A stretch of DNA of 64,000 bases from Algoriphagus sp. (GCA_018336015.1 JAGXQZ010000049.1:1-64000); one strand, 5' to 3'. Positions 7,497 to 15,586 are shown, counted from the first letter of the stretch. Made by a program: numbers and translations. The notes: generated from the sequence alone by a model not told the origin.

Positions 7497-9983
7497 ATGC
7501 CAAAATTTGATCCTTTTTCATTTGACCTACCCGTTTCAGAAATCATCCCCGAGGTCAAAAAACACCTTTCAGCATCCAACTCCTTAATCATTCAAGCCCC
7601 TCCAGGTGCCGGAAAAAGTACGCTCTTGCCATTGACACTTTTGGATGAACCATGGCTAAAAGGAAAGAAAATCATTATGTTGGAGCCTCGTCGCCTGGCC
7701 ACCAAAAGCATCGCCCAGCGAATGGCTGATATGCTTGGGGAAGACGTCGGAAAAACAGTAGGCTATCGAATCCGATTTGAGTCAGCCATCTCCAACCAAA
7801 CCCGACTGGAAGTGATTACCGAGGGGATTCTCACCCGAATGATGCATCAGGACAATGCCTTGGAAGAGGTAGGTTTGGTGATTTTTGACGAATTCCACGA
7901 ACGCAATCTTTTTTCTGAGGTGGCTTTGGCGCTAGCCAGAGAAGTACAGCAAGTGCTTCGACCGGATTTGAGAATTCTGCTGATGTCAGCCACCATAGAC
8001 GCAGAGCAGCTTTCTCAGCTGTTAGGTTCAAAAGTGATCCAAAGCCAAGGAAGACAATATCCTGTTGAAATAAATTATTTAAATGAAGTGGACGAATATG
8101 CCATCGGTGAGGATACCGCACGGCAAATCATCCCTTTGACCAAGAAGCACACCGGCGATTTTTTGGTCTTTTTGCCCGGTCAGGGCGAAATCAAAAAGAC
8201 CGAAGAAATCCTCAAAAGAGCTCTTCCTGAGGACGTCATTGTTCCACTTTTTGGGCATCTTTCTCCATCGGAGCAAAATCGCGCTATTCTCCCCCATCCT
8301 TCAGGAAAGCGGAAAATCGTTCTTTCCACAGACATTGCAGAGACATCCTTGACCATCGGAGGTGTCCGAGTGGTGGTAGATTCCGGCTTTGCCAAATCGA
8401 ATCGATTTGATGCCCGTTCAGGACTTTCCCGATTGGTTCTGCATCGCATCAGCAAGGATTCCGCTGATCAGCGAAGTGGCCGAGCTGGCCGATTGACTGC
8501 AGGTCATTCCTATCGGCTTTGGTCGAAAGCCACCCAAGCGCAGTTGTCAGAATACAGGACTCCTGAGCTTCTGGAGGCTGATTTGACTTCGTTGGTGCTC
8601 GATATGAAAGCTTGGGGTAAAGAAGATATCCGATCCATGACTTGGCTGACTCCGCCACCAGCAGGTACCTTGGTACTTTCTGAAAAAGTACTCGAAGCCA
8701 TCGATGCGGTGGAAGCTGGAAAATTGACCGACCATGGGAAGGAAATCCATCAGCTGCCCGTTCATCCACGAATCGCCCACATGCTGATCTATGCCAAGCG
8801 GATGAATCAATTGGCTTTGGCCACGGATATCGCTGCGGTATTGGAGGAAAGAGATCCGCTTCCGGCTGATGCGGGCGTGGATTTGAATTTGCGGATTGAT
8901 GCCTTGAGAAAGTTTCGTGATCGAGGTGTCAGCATGTCCCGGATCAAAAAAATCGAAAAAGTAGCCGCGCAGTATCGCCGTCTTTTCAACATTCAGCCCG
9001 AAAATAAACCCGCTGACCCATGGGCCACAGGGCTACTTTTGGCCTATGCCTATCCTGAACGAATCGCTGCTGCTCGTCCGGGAAACAATGCCCAATTTCA
9101 GCTTTCCAATGGGAAAATCGCCCAAATCGGTCATCGCGATGACTTGGCACATGAGTCCTGGCTGGCAGTTGCTCACGTAGATGCACGAGAAGGCTTGGGT
9201 AAAATCTGGATGGCAGCCCCGCTCAACCCAAAAGATTTGGCTCCGATGCTCAAGACCAAGGAAGTCTTGGAATGGGATCGAAAAAAAGGGGGACTGATCG
9301 CGCATTCAGAAATCCGGATTGGTGCCATCATTTTGGGTACACGACCGCTTCAAAAGTTTGATAAGTCCTTGGCCAAGCAAGCTATTCTTGAGGCAATTCA
9401 GGAAGAAGGACAATTCCTCCTGGATTGGAATGAGGAGGTGCTGCAGCTGATTTTCCGGGTGCAATCCTTGAAAAAATGGAATCCAGAACAAAATTGGCCA
9501 GATTGGTCGGTTGAAACGCTTTGTCAAAGCTCACCGGAATGGTTGGAACCTTATTTGGAAAATATCTCCAAAAACGAGGATTTCAAAAAACTGGACTTGA
9601 GTCAAATTCTCCTTCATTCCCTTTCTTTTGAGCAGCAACAACTTCTGGAATCTTTGGCCCCTTCAAAAATTACCGTTCCTTCGGGCAGTCAGACCAGGCT
9701 CGAATACAAAGAAGAGGGCGTTACTCCCCTGCTTTCCGTTCGACTGCAAGAATTATTCGGCTTACTCGACACGCCCAAAGTCAATCAGGGAAAAGTGGCG
9801 GTATTGATCGAAATGCTGTCTCCGGGTTACAAACCGGTGCAGCTTACTCAGGATTTAAAGAGCTTTTGGGCCAATGGCTATTTCGAAGTGAAAAAAGAAC
9901 TGAAAAGGCGCTACCCCAAACACGAATGGCCAGAAGATCCCATCAGTGCCGAAGCGGTACGAGGAGTCAAAAAACGGTTTTAA
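7497..9983 (+). CDS. hrpB: ATP-dependent helicase HrpB
   Basis: DEAH-box RNA/DNA helicase. Walker A is APPGAGKST (residues 34-42), Walker B/DEAH is DEFH (131-134), followed by LMSATID (motif III) and the RxGRAGR motif (QRSGRAGR). The HA2/winged-helix region and the C-terminal HrpB-specific domain follow (C-terminal part ends EWPEDP.AVRGVKKRF). 828 aa, the usual length for HrpB. The in-frame TTG at 7488 was not used as the start because it lies within the -7 promoter box; the ATG gives a normal N-terminus. The family function is poorly defined; a role in RNA metabolism is inferred. It ends 2 bases from a convergent gene. Confidence 0.93.
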   Translation: MPKFDPFSFDLPVSEIIPEVKKHLSASNSLIIQAPPGAGKSTLLPLTLLDEPWLKGKKIIMLEPRRLATKSIAQRMADMLGEDVGKTVGYRIRFESAISNQTRLEVITEGILTRMMHQDNALEEVGLVIFDEFHERNLFSEVALALAREVQQVLRPDLRILLMSATIDAEQLSQLLGSKVIQSQGRQYPVEINYLNEVDEYAIGEDTARQIIPLTKKHTGDFLVFLPGQGEIKKTEEILKRALPEDVIVPLFGHLSPSEQNRAILPHPSGKRKIVLSTDIAETSLTIGGVRVVVDSGFAKSNRFDARSGLSRLVLHRISKDSADQRSGRAGRLTAGHSYRLWSKATQAQLSEYRTPELLEADLTSLVLDMKAWGKEDIRSMTWLTPPPAGTLVLSEKVLEAIDAVEAGKLTDHGKEIHQLPVHPRIAHMLIYAKRMNQLALATDIAAVLEERDPLPADAGVDLNLRIDALRKFRDRGVSMSRIKKIEKVAAQYRRLFNIQPENKPADPWATGLLLAYAYPERIAAARPGNNAQFQLSNGKIAQIGHRDDLAHESWLAVAHVDAREGLGKIWMAAPLNPKDLAPMLKTKEVLEWDRKKGGLIAHSEIRIGAIILGTRPLQKFDKSLAKQAILEAIQEEGQFLLDWNEEVLQLIFRVQSLKKWNPEQNWPDWSVETLCQSSPEWLEPYLENISKNEDFKKLDLSQILLHSLSFEQQQLLESLAPSKITVPSGSQTRLEYKEEGVTPLLSVRLQELFGLLDTPKVNQGKVAVLIEMLSPGYKPVQLTQDLKSFWANGYFEVKKELKRRYPKHEWPEDPISAEAVRGVKKRF

Positions 9984-9985
9984 AC

Positions 9986-10603
9986 TCAGAGATGATCCAA
10001 AAAATCAAGCAATTGGAGAAATGAGGCGATGGTAAACGGTGTCAATTCCTTTTGTTTGATTTGGTGAAGATATAGTTGCCTTAACTCTTCATATCCTTCC
10101 CTGTGGTACAATCTGGCTAGAGTAACCCCTCTAAAAGCGTGATAAACAAAATTTTGATTGGGAAATGGTTGTGCTTGCTGTATTTCAAATGCCAATTCTA
10201 AAGATTTAGAATCAGACATCGTATCCAGCCAGTGAAATCCATGTTTGACAAAAAATTCCTCTCCTTTTTCGATGGCTTCAATTAGATTGAATTCATGATC
10301 CAACACAAATCTCTTCGGAATGCCCGCCTTAATCGCATCGGGAGCTTGAATTAGTGTGATAGATCGCTGTGCGTAATCGCTCAGCGTGGGAAGGAACTTG
10401 TGAATAATAGTCTCCACCAAATGATTCCTGATTCCCAATTTATACTCTAAATAAGAAACATCAGGATACTCGGTATAATGCACGAAGATTACCTGGTTAC
10501 CTTCGGTAAATGGCTTTTCAAACAAAAGATGTTGGGGATGAAAGGCAAATCCAAAATCTCTGAAAAACCCAAAATGCAGATCGATAACTTCCTCTTTCCT
10601 CAT
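9986..10603 (-). CDS. Hypothetical protein
   Basis: Uncharacterised soluble protein of 205 aa. No signal peptide, membrane segment or motif is recognised. Its composition is rich in aromatic residues and His (for example RDFGFAFHPQHLLFEKPF). The C-terminal half (from about residue 130) is helical and could be an alpha-solenoid or TPR-like fold, which is weak inference. It is tail-to-tail with hrpB and 39 bases downstream of the HEAT-like gene on the same strand, so the two may be cotranscribed. Confidence 0.6.
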   Translation of the reverse strand: MRKEEVIDLHFGFFRDFGFAFHPQHLLFEKPFTEGNQVIFVHYTEYPDVSYLEYKLGIRNHLVETIIHKFLPTLSDYAQRSITLIQAPDAIKAGIPKRFVLDHEFNLIEAIEKGEEFFVKHGFHWLDTMSDSKSLELAFEIQQAQPFPNQNFVYHAFRGVTLARLYHREGYEELRQLYLHQIKQKELTPFTIASFLQLLDFLDHL

Positions 10604-10642
10604 AGTTTAAAAACAGAGGAAAATGGCAAATGTTGTATTCGA

Positions 10643-11164
10643 TCAGGAGAATAATTCTTTCAGCTCCTGAAGCATAGGCTCCACTTCTGACTTTTTCAAG
10701 ATCAGACTTCCTTCATCTTCAGGGTTGTGCAAGTAATGATTCCAGTGTTTTTCCGCTTTTCGGATGGTACGCGGGGTAATGTCAAATTCCACACTGTCCA
10801 AGTAATCTTTGGCTAAGGTAGATGCCTTAAAATTGCCAAACAGGTACACTCTAAAAATGTCCACAAAGCGCTCAGCCAAGTCAAATTCCTCTAAAATCTG
10901 AGCGAATGCACCTTGAACTGACCTATTCTTTTTATCAAATATTGCCTCAAAAATCGCATCCAAAGACTCTTCATTCCATGAGGTCTTGGATAGTGCACGA
11001 CATGCGAGGTAAGCAATCTCCCAATTATCTCCTTTCACGAGCGTAATCAGATGATTTTTGGTTTCTTCATCCGCCATTGCTCCCAATTTATCCGCAAAGT
11101 GATAGGCTTCGTCTTCTTTTGGGTCGCACATCCGGTTGAGGATTTTTTGGATTTCTTCCTGCAT
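10643..11164 (-). CDS. HEAT-repeat-like protein
   Basis: A 173-aa all-helical cytoplasmic protein. The segments AMADEETKNHLITLVKGDNWEIAYLACRAL and SWNEESLDAIFEAIFDKK have the spacing of HEAT/armadillo repeats; the rest is similar. The ATG at 11164 is chosen over an in-frame start 21 bases upstream. It is divergent from the VLRF1 gene, whose ATG lies 48 bases away, so the two share a short promoter region. Function unknown; a protein-protein scaffold role is inferred only from the fold. Confidence 0.65.
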   Translation of the reverse strand: MQEEIQKILNRMCDPKEDEAYHFADKLGAMADEETKNHLITLVKGDNWEIAYLACRALSKTSWNEESLDAIFEAIFDKKNRSVQGAFAQILEEFDLAERFVDIFRVYLFGNFKASTLAKDYLDSVEFDITPRTIRKAEKHWNHYLHNPEDEGSLILKKSEVEPMLQELKELFS

Positions 11165-11212
11165 GATTTTTCGGTTTCTTTGCACAAAGATAGCCTAAAT
11201 GGCTTCCCAAAC

Positions 11213-11917
11213 ATGACCATTCCCCAATCCATTTCTTTAAGCTTATCTGATGCGGAGCAAATCCTTACTACAGCTAAGGAGTCCCATTGGATCGTGAATT
11301 ACGAGGAGGAAAAGCATCAGTTGGTTTTGGAAAGGGAAAATGAGTGGCTGGCAAAAATGTACTTGCCTTGGACTTACGAGTGGGATGAAAAGAAGGGATT
11401 GGCCGTTCGGCATGAAACCCATTTTTCCTTGGCCTTGATCCGGGCAGGACAGGCTGCGGTTGGGTATTTTCATCAGGGTCAACTGATCGATCATCGGGTT
11501 TTCCGGGCCTATATGGTCCGACAAAAGCAAGGAAAATCCCAAATCAAACACCTGAAAACCAAAGGAAAATCCAGAGCAGGTTCACGTATCAGATTAGCTG
11601 AGACAGCGCGTTTTTTTGAAGAAATCAACGAACGGCTTCAATCCTACTCCGCGCAGTATCCCATGGATTTTTGGGGGATCAGTTGTGCCAAAACGATGTG
11701 GCCCTACTTTTTTGATTCGGAGGTCTCCCCTCCTTTTTCTTCCAAGGATAACAACCTGATCGAACTGCCTTTTCATATCGCACAGGCCTCTTTTGAAGAA
11801 CTAGAAAAAGCCGGACAGCTATTATCCCAATTTCACCTGATCCTATCGGACAAGGGGAAAGAAGCGATAAATCTTACCTCAGAAAAAATAGAACATACCG
11901 ACTCGGGAGACTGGTAA
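11213..11917 (+). CDS. Vms1-like release factor (VLRF1 domain) ribosome-rescue protein
   Basis: Predicted peptidyl-tRNA-cleaving release factor of the Vms1/ANKZF1 (VLRF1) group. The diagnostic segment lies at residues 98-130: RQKQGKSQ (103-110), KTKGKSRAGS (115-124), then RIRLAET. It follows the eukaryotic Vms1 pattern RxKQGGSQ...K...SAG..LRR.NE, with Q110 at the place of the catalytic Gln. ANKZF1 and Vms1 release nascent chains from stalled 60S subunits; bacterial VLRF1 proteins are known from comparative genomics of release factors. 234 aa from the ATG at 11213. An upstream in-frame extension to 11051 runs antisense through the HEAT-like gene and was rejected. Family assignment is by motif reading and should be confirmed by profile search. 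Confidence 0.7.
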   Translation: MTIPQSISLSLSDAEQILTTAKESHWIVNYEEEKHQLVLERENEWLAKMYLPWTYEWDEKKGLAVRHETHFSLALIRAGQAAVGYFHQGQLIDHRVFRAYMVRQKQGKSQIKHLKTKGKSRAGSRIRLAETARFFEEINERLQSYSAQYPMDFWGISCAKTMWPYFFDSEVSPPFSSKDNNLIELPFHIAQASFEELEKAGQLLSQFHLILSDKGKEAINLTSEKIEHTDSGDW

Positions 11918-12219
11918 GATTTGGAAGGTTGTTAATCCTAGAGATTCAACATTTCTCTAAATCTTAGAAATCAAACTACTATCGGTACAGATCTCCTTCT
12001 TTTTCAGGAATATGCAGCGGAAACCATAAAAATCTATGACTTCCATTTGCCAGGCCAAGTGCGCATACTTGTAAACTAAGATTTGGAGGAGAAAGGTAAT
12101 CGGGCTATTTTGATAAAGATTTCGGAGGAAGAAGGGCAAAAAAATAATTGTAACCTCAAGGTGCACAAATCTGCCGAAAATTGGGTGCATTAGTGTACCA
12201 AAGGTGCATAAATAAATGA
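11918..12219. other. Gene-free left flank of the cassette-like array
   Basis: No convincing gene. A 77-codon minus-strand ORF (11957-12190) has no recognisable family. The right end carries three imperfect direct repeats with core GGTGCA at 12160, 12184 and 12203, just before the first recombination-type core GTTACCAG at 12220. GTAAC at 12150-12154 could be the left partner of that core. This is where an attI or an older attC would be expected. Confidence 0.4.
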
Positions 12220-12234
12220 GTTACCAGTAATTTT

Positions 12235-12891
12235 ATGAGCCGACAAGAAAGACGAAAAAATAAACGGGACAGACAAAAAGCTTTTGAAAAAAAGACACCT
12301 TATGAACCTGCGACAAAAGGAGCAAGAATTTTTGTTATTGCTACTTCGTTGACAATTGTTTTCTTGTTTCTTTATTTAGCTCTTCGTGACAATTCATTAC
12401 CTGACAATGAACTAAGCACAATTTATGTTACGCTCAAAGACACTCCAAAATATGACGAATACAAAATCAAATCGACCACTTACAGAGACATTATACTGAC
12501 AACCAAAGAATATCAACGTGAATTTAAAATCACAGCAATGACATACAAGGCGACTGACCATAACGCCTTTAAAGCAAATGTTCTTGCTGGCGACAAAGTA
12601 GAACTCAAAGTGAAAAAATCCGAACTTGACGACTTGAACGAAAATACCTTTTGGAATAACTATAATGATGTTTATGGTCTTAGTAAAAATGGCAATAGCT
12701 ACGTTGACATTGAATTAAGAACTGAATTAACAGACAAAGACAGCAAATGGTCTTATTTTTTTGTAATCATTGGTTTGGTAATGTTGCCTTATGGTTTTAT
12801 AAAAAGTAAACCATTAATTAGTATGGACAAAGCAATAACAGCGACAGCGGTAATTGGACTAATAATAATGCTAATTGTCAGCAGACTATGA
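12235..12891 (+). CDS. Cassette A membrane protein, unknown function
   Basis: A 218-aa protein of no recognised family. It has a very basic N-terminus (SRQERRKNKRDRQKAFEKK), a membrane segment at about 32-48, a soluble domain of about 120 aa, and two C-terminal membrane segments (about 168-188 and 196-215). The ATG lies 15 bases after the cassette core GTTACCAG, typical of tightly packed cassette genes. Codon use is AT-rich compared with flanking genes (many AAT, AAA, GAC-rich stretches), which suggests transfer. A near -7 box (TAATTTTA) overlaps the ATG and is badly placed, so its promoter is not identified. Confidence 0.7.
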   Translation: MSRQERRKNKRDRQKAFEKKTPYEPATKGARIFVIATSLTIVFLFLYLALRDNSLPDNELSTIYVTLKDTPKYDEYKIKSTTYRDIILTTKEYQREFKITAMTYKATDHNAFKANVLAGDKVELKVKKSELDDLNENTFWNNYNDVYGLSKNGNSYVDIELRTELTDKDSKWSYFFVIIGLVMLPYGFIKSKPLISMDKAITATAVIGLIIMLIVSRL

Positions 12892-12900
12892 GAAAAACTA

Positions 12901-13036
12901 CTGGTAACACGGGTTTGGCAAAAGTGGCGGTTCAGTGCTCCGCAGACACATTTTTGGTTAATCAAAGTTTGATTCTCCGCATCAACATTTGTGGTGAAAA
13001 TCGCCACCTTCGCCAAGCCCGAAACCGTTATGGCAA
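12901..13036 (+). repeat. attC-like site 1 (cassette A)
   Basis: Imperfect palindrome. Left arm CTGGTAAC (12901-12908), GGGTTTGGC (12911-12919) and GTGGCG (12924-12929) pairs with CGCCAC (13002-13007), GCCAAGCCC (13012-13020) and GTTATGG (13027-13033). The inner part holds a perfect 7-bp hairpin AATCAAA-G-TTTGATT (12960-12974) and two near-identical direct copies starting CTCCGCA. A length of about 135 bp is within the range of long attC sites. Confidence 0.65.
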
Positions 13037-13316
13037 ATTCTAAAAAAACCAAAACTTCAAAAACCTACAAATTTTCATAGACTTTAAAGGGGTTTAGTTC
13101 GATAGCTTAAACAAAACATTTGAAATAGCATTCAAGAAAAAAATCCTGATAAAATTTAAATTATTGGATTATTTGAGCTTGTTTTTACCAAAAGGAAAGA
13201 ATTCAATTAAGAGAAAAGAGACAGACTTAAAAATGTAATTCCTAGGAAAAATGGAGATTAAAAGAGGTAGTAAAAGTGGGATAAAAATATAATAGCGGAC
13301 ACCTTTTGGTTGTAAA

Positions 13317-13667
13317 ATGGAAAATCCTATCATTGGTTCTTTATTAATTATTATTGGTGCGATTAGCTATTGGCTGATGTCCATAATGGATTTCAAAGAT
13401 GAATTTTCAGATAGTACTAAATTTAGAGGATATTCTGCCTCAGTGATTTTTATAATTTTGGGTATATATATACTTTCAAAACTTCTTCTTTTTGGTCTAG
13501 CAGGATTTATACTTTTGATATGTTCTTCAGGTTTATTGATTTACGGTATAAAAACAAATCGAATAGGTACTTCTTTCAATTCACTTAAGCCATCGTTAGT
13601 AATTTTTATAATTCTTACATTTATTATCTCACTTGTGTTATTCCTAGGAAAATCAGTAACCCTTTAA
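13317..13667 (+). CDS. Cassette B small integral membrane protein
   Basis: A 116-aa protein that is almost entirely hydrophobic, with four predicted membrane segments (about 4-22, 41-57, 59-77 and 93-111). Short loops carry the charged residues (KDEFSDSTKFRGY and KTNRIGTS). No family recognised. It lies in the distal half of cassette B, after about 280 bases of AT-rich sequence (13037-13316) in which I see no gene. Its AT-rich composition differs from the backbone. Confidence 0.6.
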   Translation: MENPIIGSLLIIIGAISYWLMSIMDFKDEFSDSTKFRGYSASVIFIILGIYILSKLLLFGLAGFILLICSSGLLIYGIKTNRIGTSFNSLKPSLVIFIILTFIISLVLFLGKSVTL

Positions 13668-13701
13668 TTTTATGAAAATCAAAAAAAGTGAAAAAAGAAA
13701 C

Positions 13702-13836
13702 TTGCCATAACATCACCTTGGATACAGCGGGCGGTTCAGAGTAAATAAAAAGTTTAGTATCTTTAAGAAGTTAGGAGTAAGCTGGAAGAGAACGGCTCCG
13801 AATGCCCGCCGTCTCCAAGCTGAATCACGTTGTGTG
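13702..13836 (+). repeat. attC-like site 2 (cassette B)
   Basis: The left arm TTGCCATAAC (13702-13711), CTTGGATAC (13717-13725) and GCGGGC (13727-13732) pairs with GCCCGC (13804-13809), GTCTCCAAG (13811-13819) and the core GTTGTGTG (13829-13836). The ten left-most bases are the exact complement of the first ten bases of cassette B (13027-13036). Confidence 0.65.
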
Positions 13837-13876
13837 TCAGCTTAGAAAACCGACAACAGACCAAACACGATAAATA

Positions 13877-13910
13877 TTGTTTCTATTTTTGGAAACTTTC
13901 ATTATCTTTG
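13877..13910 (+). promoter_or_regulatory. Predicted higBA promoter inside cassette C
   Basis: TATCTTTG at 13903-13910 is an exact TAnnTTTG -7 box. A TTG at 13877-13879 lies 23 bases upstream. The box ends 24 bases before the higB ATG, so the toxin-antitoxin pair carries its own promoter, as is usual for cassette-borne modules. Confidence 0.55.
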
Positions 13911-13934
13911 TGACGTTTAACAAGACAGTATTGA

Positions 13935-14270
13935 ATGAGATTTTTTGAAACAAAATTTTTAGAAGAAGCAAACGAGTTCATTTCACAACTCGACCCAAAG
14001 ACAATAAAGAAAGTCTTTTACAATATTGACCTTGCTGAACAAACAAATGACCCAAAACTTTTTAAGAAGCTTCAAAATGACATTTGGGAGTTTCGGACAA
14101 AGTTCGCAGGGCTTCAAATTAGACTTCTTGCATTTTGGGACAAGACAGATAACAAAGAAACTTTGGTAATAGCGACCCACGGTTTCATAAAGAAAGTTGA
14201 CAAAGTGCCGGCTAACGAAATTGACCGGGCCGTAAGACTGAAAGACAAATATTTTAGTAATAAACATTAA
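13935..14270 (+). CDS. higB: Type II toxin, RelE/HigB (phage Gp49-like) family
   Basis: Toxin of the RelE/ParE superfamily, expected to be a ribosome-dependent mRNA interferase in the cytoplasm. The 111-aa protein shows the Gp49/HigB pattern: KKVFYNIDLAE, then DIWEFRTKFAGLQIRLLAFWDK with the conserved W-E-(F/L)-R segment (about residues 56-60), then the C-terminal HGFIKKVDKVPANEIDRA. It lies 10 bases upstream of the antitoxin gene, in toxin-first order as in higBA. It is the first gene of cassette C and has its own promoter. Toxin-antitoxin modules are frequent stabilising cargo of integron cassette arrays. Confidence 0.85.
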   Translation: MRFFETKFLEEANEFISQLDPKTIKKVFYNIDLAEQTNDPKLFKKLQNDIWEFRTKFAGLQIRLLAFWDKTDNKETLVIATHGFIKKVDKVPANEIDRAVRLKDKYFSNKH

Positions 14271-14280
14271 AAGTAATCAT

Positions 14281-14607
14281 ATGGCAACCAAAGAATTAAA
14301 GACATACTCACTTGCCGAGATGAAAGACAAGTATATCGGCAAAGTTGGAACGACTGAACGAGACGAATACGAATATGAGCTTCGTATGGACGTTTTGGGC
14401 AAAATGATTAAAACAGCCAGACAAGAAAGAAACTTAACACAAGAAGAACTTGGACGACTTGTAGGTGTTCAAAAAGCTCAAATTTCTAAACTTGAAAGCA
14501 GTGCTAACAGTGCGACAATTGACACTATTTTGAAAGTGTTTAAGGCATTGAAAGCTGAAATAAACTTTAACGTGAAACTTGAAGACAACTTTGTCAAACT
14601 CGCCTAA
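14281..14607 (+). CDS. higA: HigA-type antitoxin, XRE-family HTH
   Basis: Antitoxin and autoregulator paired with the HigB toxin. The 108-aa protein has an N-terminal toxin-binding part (about 1-35) and a helix-turn-helix domain at about 38-92 (IKTARQERNLTQEELGRLVG then QKAQISKLES). The stop codon TAA lies within GCCTAAC at the edge of the downstream palindromic region. It is expected to repress the higBA promoter at 13903 by binding near it; no clear operator palindrome was identified. Confidence 0.87.
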   Translation: MATKELKTYSLAEMKDKYIGKVGTTERDEYEYELRMDVLGKMIKTARQERNLTQEELGRLVGVQKAQISKLESSANSATIDTILKVFKALKAEINFNVKLEDNFVKLA

Positions 14608-14624
14608 CAGAAATGAAAACCGAA

Positions 14625-14972
14625 CGCACAACAGCCGTAACCGTTGCACAACTACTCGTCAAACTTCAGGATTTTTCATTGTTGGGTTTTAGGTTGTCAC
14701 AGGATATGCCTAATGGGCCGGGATTTGATAGTTTATGCCAAAAATCCAAACCTAGTAACCAAACTATCTAAAGGTATCTTTGTCCTTAAAATCAGGGCTA
14801 AAAGCGCCATCTACGGGTTTTTTGGGCTACTTTAGGATCACGAACAGAACAGAAAATCCAAATTCATTTTTGAATCCAATTCAGTTTCCAAACCGCCAAA
14901 ACCACCTAAACGGCTCTGAAATAGGCTTTTATTTAAAAATGAATGGTTTTTTTACGGTCTGACGTTATGGGT
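14625..14972 (+). repeat. attC-like site 3 (cassette C), with a long internal insert
   Basis: The left arm CGCACAAC (14625-14632) with AGCCGTAA (14633-14640) pairs with TTACGG-TCT (14952-14960) and the core GTTATGGGT (14964-14972). The arms are about 310 bases apart, far more than in sites 1, 2 and 4. The interior has no gene but holds secondary hairpins, including GATAGTTT/AAACTATC near 14728-14767. The small ORFs inside it look spurious. Confidence 0.5.
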
Positions 14973-15006
14973 TATGCTAAAAGACAACAAAACAAATTTG
15001 ATACTT

Positions 15007-15561
15007 ATGGAGAATATTTTGAATAACGATATAAAATCTAAAATTAAGGGGCTTGCAATATATCAAATTGCAGGTGGTATAATTGGCATTGGACTGACAA
15101 TTTGGTTAATCGCACAAACAGTGACAATCACTGGACTTGTAATTTTGTTTTTTATTCTTGCCGCTGGACTTTATTCATTCTCTATTTATTGCGGACAGCA
15201 ATTATTAAAAGGGCAAATAAAAAGCGGACTTAAACTTTCGATAATTAATCAGGCTCTACAAGTTATAAATTTTGCAGTTTTGGGATATGCCTTCAAATTT
15301 GTAGCTGGACTAATACTTTCTATTGGTATTAACTACACTAACGATTTTAAAATCACCTTTAATTTTTCACTTTCTGAATTTCAATTCAATATAAATAGTG
15401 AAAAAGAATTGGTAACGGTTGGATTTAATGTTGTTGCAATTTATTTGGTTTATTTCATTGACAAATTGCAACAAGATATAGAAAATAGAGAAACTTTGTT
15501 CAAGGCATCTCAAAATATCGACACTAATACAGAAAGCTTGACAACAGAAGAAAAGCTATAA
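15007..15561 (+). CDS. Cassette D membrane protein, unknown function
   Basis: A 184-aa integral membrane protein of no recognised family. It has about four membrane segments (roughly 15-35, 40-60, 80-105 and 145-165), with a loop before the last segment that is rich in Asn, Phe and Ser (KITFNFSLSEFQFNINSE), and an acidic, Thr-rich C-terminal tail. The ATG at 15007 is chosen over the in-frame ATG at 14974. A near -7 box CAAATTTG (14993-15000) ends six bases before the 15007 ATG, the same geometry as at hrpB. Confidence 0.65.
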   Translation: MENILNNDIKSKIKGLAIYQIAGGIIGIGLTIWLIAQTVTITGLVILFFILAAGLYSFSIYCGQQLLKGQIKSGLKLSIINQALQVINFAVLGYAFKFVAGLILSIGINYTNDFKITFNFSLSEFQFNINSEKELVTVGFNVVAIYLVYFIDKLQQDIENRETLFKASQNIDTNTESLTTEEKL

Positions 15562-15586
15562 ACTTTTTGAAATAAGACGAAGAACT

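Noticed and set aside
11051-11212. Upstream extension of the VLRF1 gene
   Set aside because: It runs antisense through the HEAT-like gene and has no features; the ATG at 11213 starts the recognisable domain.
11957-12190. 77-aa ORF on the minus strand left of the cassette array
   Set aside because: No family, no ribosome-binding or promoter evidence, and it overlaps the direct repeats at the array edge.
14644-14962. Two short plus-strand ORFs between higA and the cassette D gene
   Set aside because: They lie within the palindromic interior of attC-like site 3, have no recognisable protein character, and overlap hairpins.
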